Made by a program: the position numbers and the translations under genes
NCBI GenBank assembly: GCA_934525065.1
Contig: CAKSYX010000041.1
Location: 1-12,489, forward strand
From: an uncultured Eubacteriales bacterium
GTDB taxonomy: Bacteria; Bacillota; Clostridia; Oscillospirales; Acutalibacteraceae
Reading direction: 5' to 3'
Length of the DNA: 12,489 bases
Notes under the pieces: generated by a model
What the model was told of the DNA's origin: nothing
The model's input: only the letters and a program-made list of their open reading frames with translations
Databases searched by the model: none
Shown here: in pieces, positions 12,415-12,489 of the stretch
Position numbering within the stretch: position 1 is the first letter of the stretch
Layout: every line of letters begins with the position of its first letter

Positions 12415-12489
12415 TGTGTCAAGAGTAACATAGTTTACAGGTAGTGCAAGCACATGGTTTACACATTTACAACCTGCGAATACGTCTGT
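12415..12489. mobile_element. Probable terminal segment of a second insertion sequence
   Basis: TGTGTCAAGAGTAACATAG starts the segment and runs into TTTACAGGTAGTGCAAGCAC, then ATGGTTTACA, giving two tandem repeats ending in GTTTACA. The reverse complement aligns with the left-edge segment 1-63, with ATAGTTTACA and CAGTGCAA/TAGTGCAA in register; one end is 25 and the other 26 bp to the first TTTACA. The pair therefore behaves as the two inverted ends of one IS family. The element continues beyond the window and no transposase is seen. Confidence 0.5.

Overview
The window looks like chromosomal DNA of a low-to-mid GC Firmicute of class Clostridia, probably an Oscillospiraceae/Ruminococcaceae-type gut anaerobe. 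The evidence is the AAAGGAG/GGAGG ribosome binding sites, an LCP cell-wall ligase with a cytoplasmic basic tail, a B. subtilis-type mnmG-rsmG-noc order, a class II (Firmicute-type) GalT, and an FN3 surface protein. No taxonomic marker is present, so the genus is not resolved. Two strong parS-like sites (4466-4481 and 5642-5657) next to mnmG-rsmG-noc suggest that this DNA is close to the replication origin.

Layout: 1-66 is what looks like the inner end of an insertion sequence lying to the left. 71-400 holds REP-like palindromes, a degenerate hairpin element and a possible promoter. On the + strand follow an LCP (LytR-CpsA-Psr) protein (402-1568), a terminator and a HAD phosphatase (1630-2298). 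2299-2981 is a repeat region: a 68-69 bp tandem REP array, then structured leader DNA. mnmG (2982-4856), rsmG (5674-6390) and noc (6499-7296) follow on +; mnmG and rsmG are separated by 817 bp of repeats. A bidirectional terminator (7408-7465) separates these from the minus-strand genes, which are, in + coordinate order, a small lipoprotein (7516-7767), a two-domain P-loop protein (7842-8921), a secreted FN3 protein (9242-10744) and galT (10798-12294). The right edge (12415-12489) is the start of another IS-like element.

The most unusual feature is the intergenic DNA. A composite element recurs. It has a 5' arm of TTAGATN heptads, a conserved interior of about 60 nt, a 3' arm of NTCTAG heptads, and then a GC-rich REP-like palindrome. 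In the three copies with both heptad arrays the arms pair almost completely if G-U wobbles are allowed on the + strand, with compensatory changes between copies. This suggests a structured RNA or a hairpin mobile repeat. One copy has run into the 3' end of mnmG and supplies its last codons and stop. The IS-like ends at 1-66, 9113-9151 and 12415-12489 all abut half of a REP palindrome, as expected of an element that targets REP centres.

Functionally the window mixes housekeeping tRNA/rRNA modification (mnmG, rsmG), chromosome/division control (noc, parS), envelope functions (LCP, lipoprotein, FN3 protein) and sugar metabolism (galT). noc has its ribosome binding site inside a strong hairpin, which suggests translational control.
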